A stretch of DNA of 64,000 bases, taken from NCBI GenBank assembly GCA_032717465.1, contig CM064657.1:24245638-24309637 (forward strand), given 5' to 3'. Of this stretch, positions 60,738-64,000 are shown in pieces. The DNA is from Coenobita brevimanus (lineage: Eukaryota > Arthropoda > Malacostraca > Decapoda > Coenobitidae). The position numbers and the translations under genes are program-made. Within the stretch, counting starts at the first letter, position 1; each line of letters begins with the position of its first letter. Below the pieces are notes generated by a model. The model worked only from the letters and a program-made list of their open reading frames with translations, had not been told where the DNA came from and did no database searches.

Positions 60738-61735
60738 TCATTTGTACAAGGGAATAATTATACCTGACTTCCAATCCTCCGGGACTCTACCTTCCTCCCA
60801 GGCCAATCTGCACATCTTCCACATCCATTCTACTACTATCTCTCCCCCATGCTTCAGCATTTCACCACACACTCCATCAATTCCTGGGGCTTTCCCCGAT
60901 TTAACTTTCTTCATTGCTTCCACAACTTCTATCCTACTGATTTCTTCCTGTCTTCTCACCTCCCTCCTTCTCCCAGCCATTCCCCAGCCACTTATACTCG
61001 CATTACTTCCATCCTCTACGTTCAACAATTCCTTAAAGTGTTCTCTCCATCTGCTCACTTTTTCTCCCTTCTCCACTAGTAATCTACCATTTTTATCTTT
61101 CACTCCCCTGCTAACTTCCCTTCCACCCTGTCTTACTCTTTTCACTTCTCTCCAGAACATTTTCTTACAGTCCCTCCACTTTACACTCAAATTCCTTCCA
61201 AATTCCTCATCCACTCTCTTCTTACTCTCTCTTACTAATCTTTTCACCTCTCTCTTCCTTTCCACATATAACTCTCTCTTCCGCCTCTCAACTTCTTCCA
61301 CGCTCCTATTTCTCATCCATTCATTGTATGCTTTCTTCTTTTGTGCCACAGCCTGTTTCACCTCTTCAGTCCACCACGCTGTTCCTTGCACCCCCCTCCG
61401 TCTTCTCTTCCTTCCACACACCACATCACATGCTGCACATATTTCTTCTGTAAATATCTTACACACACCTTCCACGTCTTCCATCTGCTCCAATTCATAT
61501 TTGCCCAATCGTTCCTCCACTTCTCTCTTATACTCTGCCATTTTCTCATCCTCTTGTAACCTTTCCACTCTCCTTGCAACTACTCCTTCCTCTCGTCTTT
61601 CCCTTCTTCTATTCCTCCATCTTACTTGCATTCTAATTCTGGCCACCACCAAGTAGTGGTCAGAAAGTCCACTTCCCCAACCTCTATACACACTTGCATC
61701 CTTTACACATCTTCGCATCCTTTCATCCACACACA
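60738..61735 (-). pseudogene. LINE-B endonuclease end, linker and RT start
   Basis: Begins MCVDERMRRCV and the endonuclease SDHYLV block (GSGLSDHYLVVARIRM, 61660), then a basic Glu/Lys/Arg-rich linker (WWTEEVKQAVAQKKKAYNEW), then the RT entry block (KKVKSGKAPGIDGVCGEML, 60890; GRVPEDWKSGIIIPLYK). A TGA at 60738-60740 replaces the GGA codon of the sister copy, so a single G-to-T change ends the frame. Confidence 0.85.
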
Positions 61736-61771
61736 CATTCTTCAGTCATGAGATTGCCAACCCATGTTGTC

Positions 61772-64000
61772 AATTAGGTAAAATGGTAACACACCCTCCA
61801 TCTCGGCCGTCCATCATTCAGTCAGTCCCTACTTCAATTGGTGGGACAGACATGCTGGAGAAAAGGGGAAAAAAAAAAAACTTATTAATGGGCCATGCAC
61901 GAACTTGCTACCACGTAGTTCACTGTTCGCTCGAGGATTTTTTTTTTTTTTTATTCACACATATCTCCTTGACAGACGGTCGTCATGCGTATTGTCAAAT
62001 GACATGATCTCTCAGGCAGCGAAAGGACAGGTAATGAACCAGTCTCAAGCGTGCATTTCTTCAAGATTAAGCGTACATCCAGATGAAGACGTTCGATCAG
62101 ATACACATTCCGTAGGTGATCATACGAATGAGCGTATTCATAGTTTGCCAGAGTGCTGCGCCCAGTCTGGCTGTGATCTGTGGATCAAGAAGCCCAATGA
62201 AGCTACAACTTTTACAGTGTCACAGCCATTCTGGCCGTCGTAATCTCTGGAATCACGAAAACCCTGCTAAAGCAACCTCATTTTGATGCCCTCATACAAA
62301 TAGTTGTGGGAGCTATGTCCCATACTCTGGCCAAGCACTGGAACCAGAAAGTTGAGTACTTGCCATAAAATGTGTCCTTGTTGCAGAAGAAATGTCACCA
62401 CTCAAGTCTGAAAATCCTGGAAACAGAAGATAATATACTCGCATACTCACACTACAGGACCCAATCAGACATTTCATGCCATGTAAAATCCAAGACAGAA
62501 GTCGTGTCGCAGTTTTGTGAGAGGATTAAGTAAAACACGTGAAACATTATGAGAGCCCTGCCACAGATACATATTCGTGGTTGGCTAGCCTGACTTCCTC
62601 AGACTCCGAATCTGCTGGGGATGGGATGGCGGTATGAATGTACCCAGGAAATTCCAATGTTTTAACATCGATTCGCGAAAATTGTTGACGAGATGTGAAC
62701 TATGTTCGATCACGCGATGATCGCCTGGCCGTTAAGTCTTACATCTTACTACAAAACTTAAAGCATACCTATTTTATACCTTGGTGTGGAGAGGGCAGAC
62801 AGCATGTATCCAGTTACTAGGGAGATGAGAAAGGGCAGGATCTACCATTGACAAGGTCTAGGCCTCTAGGGGGAAAGAATACCAAACAAATAGTGTAAAC
62901 ATTCGGTGTAAACAGAACTGTAGAAAGGTGGATAAGGCTATTTCGGGAGGAAGTACATTGAGAACAGTCATCATTTAGGTCGCCTCGTGTTACCACTGCA
63001 CTAGAGGCCCAGGAAGTGCTTACGCCGTGAAAGGTGAACGTAAATCGAGCACATGAACAGTTGTGTGTAGACTTCGGTCTGCTGGGTTATGTGTTCGAAT
63101 TCCAGTTTATGGGATGAATTTCACTGCTCATGACAAAACATTCGATTGTCATTATACAATAAATCTATCCTCATTAAATAGTTTGGGCCGTTTTAATTGA
63201 TGACATTGACAGATAATGGCAGTCAGCTCATAATTATCAATTTAAGCTGGGTAAAAGTTAGATGAATAAAGAAGAACTGATTTTAAGACAGTTCATTAGG
63301 TAATTGAATTGCACTATTGCTCACATGACAGTAAAAAAGAGAATATATGAGAAACAGATCATATCTGTCAAGCAAAAGTAGCAGTCTTAAATACACAGTA
63401 TATAGATATGTTTCGCTTAGTTACCAAGAATATGGTGGCATCCACATGTTCGTCACTTGGAACAAATGACATCTCATGTCAGTGTTACCAACCGTCCGTA
63501 TGGCATTAAGCAGGGCGTACCACAACTTAAACCTTGCAGCTGATGTTTTCGCCAGATTTCATGACACGACTTTTGTCTGATTGTCCAGATAGGCGGCACT
63601 TGTATTTCTAGAAAATACACACCACACCCCAGGTATAACTTGCTTCTGGCACCATCCCTCGTTTGCCCTTCAGACAGTAACTCAGTCTCTGCTATCCACC
63701 CAGGCACATGTTTGTTGTGCTACACTCATTGATTAATGTCCGACAAGGTGAATGGTAAAACTCAAGCATGGAAAAGAAATCAGTAAGTAAATGTTAATTC
63801 TATGTGCTGTATATAGCACTTGACTATCTCACCTGCCCTTTTCATAGTAGGCTGTTCGAATTACCCTGCATTTAAATATTCATTCCCACCCCTCAGGCTT
63901 ATTCTGTTTAACTTTTCCCTTCAGGCTGCCTTGTCCTGTAATTTTCACTACAGACTGTGATATAACGCTCACCCCACAGGCTGTATTATTTTAACTCCTA
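61772..64000. other. No gene recognised
   Basis: Poly-A at 61867-61880 and poly-T at 61938-61951. Plus frame 61905-62243 and minus frame 63474-63707 have no known domain. A B-box-like tgttcgaattcc at about 63089 hints at an old SINE. Confidence 0.45.

Larger units (their letters stand above)
59396..61735 (-). mobile_element. LINE-B (RTE-like), longest and best bounded copy
   Basis: Flanked by an identical 36-base sequence (59360-59395 and 61736-61771, starting cattcttcagtcatgagatt). The minus-strand insert is 5'-truncated just inside the endonuclease, runs through the RT and C-terminal domain and ends in a (GGAT)n tail (ATCC on plus, 59396-59411). Only one nonsense change and one frameshift were found in 2.3 kb, so it is young. 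Confidence 0.95.

Noticed and set aside
60742..61656. Long plus-strand frames antisense to LINE-B (304 and 264 codons up to 59782)
   Set aside because: They are exact antisense shadows of the LINE-B coding strand, with Ser/Leu/Thr-rich composition caused by its purine-rich codons.

Overview
The window looks like intergenic DNA from a large, repeat-dominated animal genome. The most likely source is a malacostracan/decapod crustacean. This is inferred from the LINE families seen (CR1-like with an esterase ORF1, RTE-like, Jockey/I-like) and from the extreme density of (TA)n, (CA)n and (TC)n microsatellites. No complete host gene is visible. No coding sequence is intact: every reverse transcriptase frame is truncated or broken by stops, frameshifts or insertions.

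Layout. 0-9 kb: a LINE-A copy nested in a LINE-B copy (2.0-4.7 kb), CR1 3' ends, tRNA-derived SINEs and a LINE-D copy. 9.4-10.2 kb: a G-rich minisatellite domain. 10.2-17 kb: mostly unrecognised unique DNA with one persuasive host-type exon at 16.57-16.66 kb on the minus strand. 17.1-24.2 kb: a nearly full-length CR1 on the minus strand (3' UTR, RT, endonuclease, esterase ORF1, 5' tandem monomers), invaded by a SINE, a pogo-like element, a piggyBac-like element and LINE-B scraps. 24.3-29.7 kb: CT minisatellites, two hAT-type MITEs with 8-bp target duplications, and a second piggyBac-like element. 29.8-42.0 kb: one minus-strand CR1 copy split into colinear pieces by a TA-flanked MITE, a LINE-C that contains a LINE-B that contains a solo LTR, a LINE-A block, and an opposite-strand CR1 that contains a LINE-D. 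42.3-45.2 kb: a C-rich, strand-asymmetric domain with telomere-like CCCTAA motifs. 45.2-52.3 kb: LINE-B, LINE-C and CR1 fragments, a long perfect inverted repeat at 46.7-46.9 kb, tRNA-headed repeats and compound microsatellites. 53-54.5 kb: a CT-rich domain and a 27-bp minisatellite. 54.5-64 kb: mostly unrecognised DNA plus a 5'-truncated LINE-B (59.4-61.7 kb) with a 36-bp target-site duplication.

The genes do not form a pathway. They are the machinery of retrotransposons: endonuclease plus reverse transcriptase for LINEs, and an RNA-chaperone/esterase-type ORF1 for CR1. The nesting gives a relative chronology. CR1 minus copies are oldest, LINE-C and LINE-A come next, then LINE-B, then the solo LTR. 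The LINE-B family with short tetranucleotide tails appears to be the most recent LINE, because its copies still carry perfect target-site duplications.

Family labels (LINE-A to LINE-D, R1, S2, S3, R4) are mine, assigned by comparing copies within the window. Clade names come from recognising protein motifs by eye, not from a database search.
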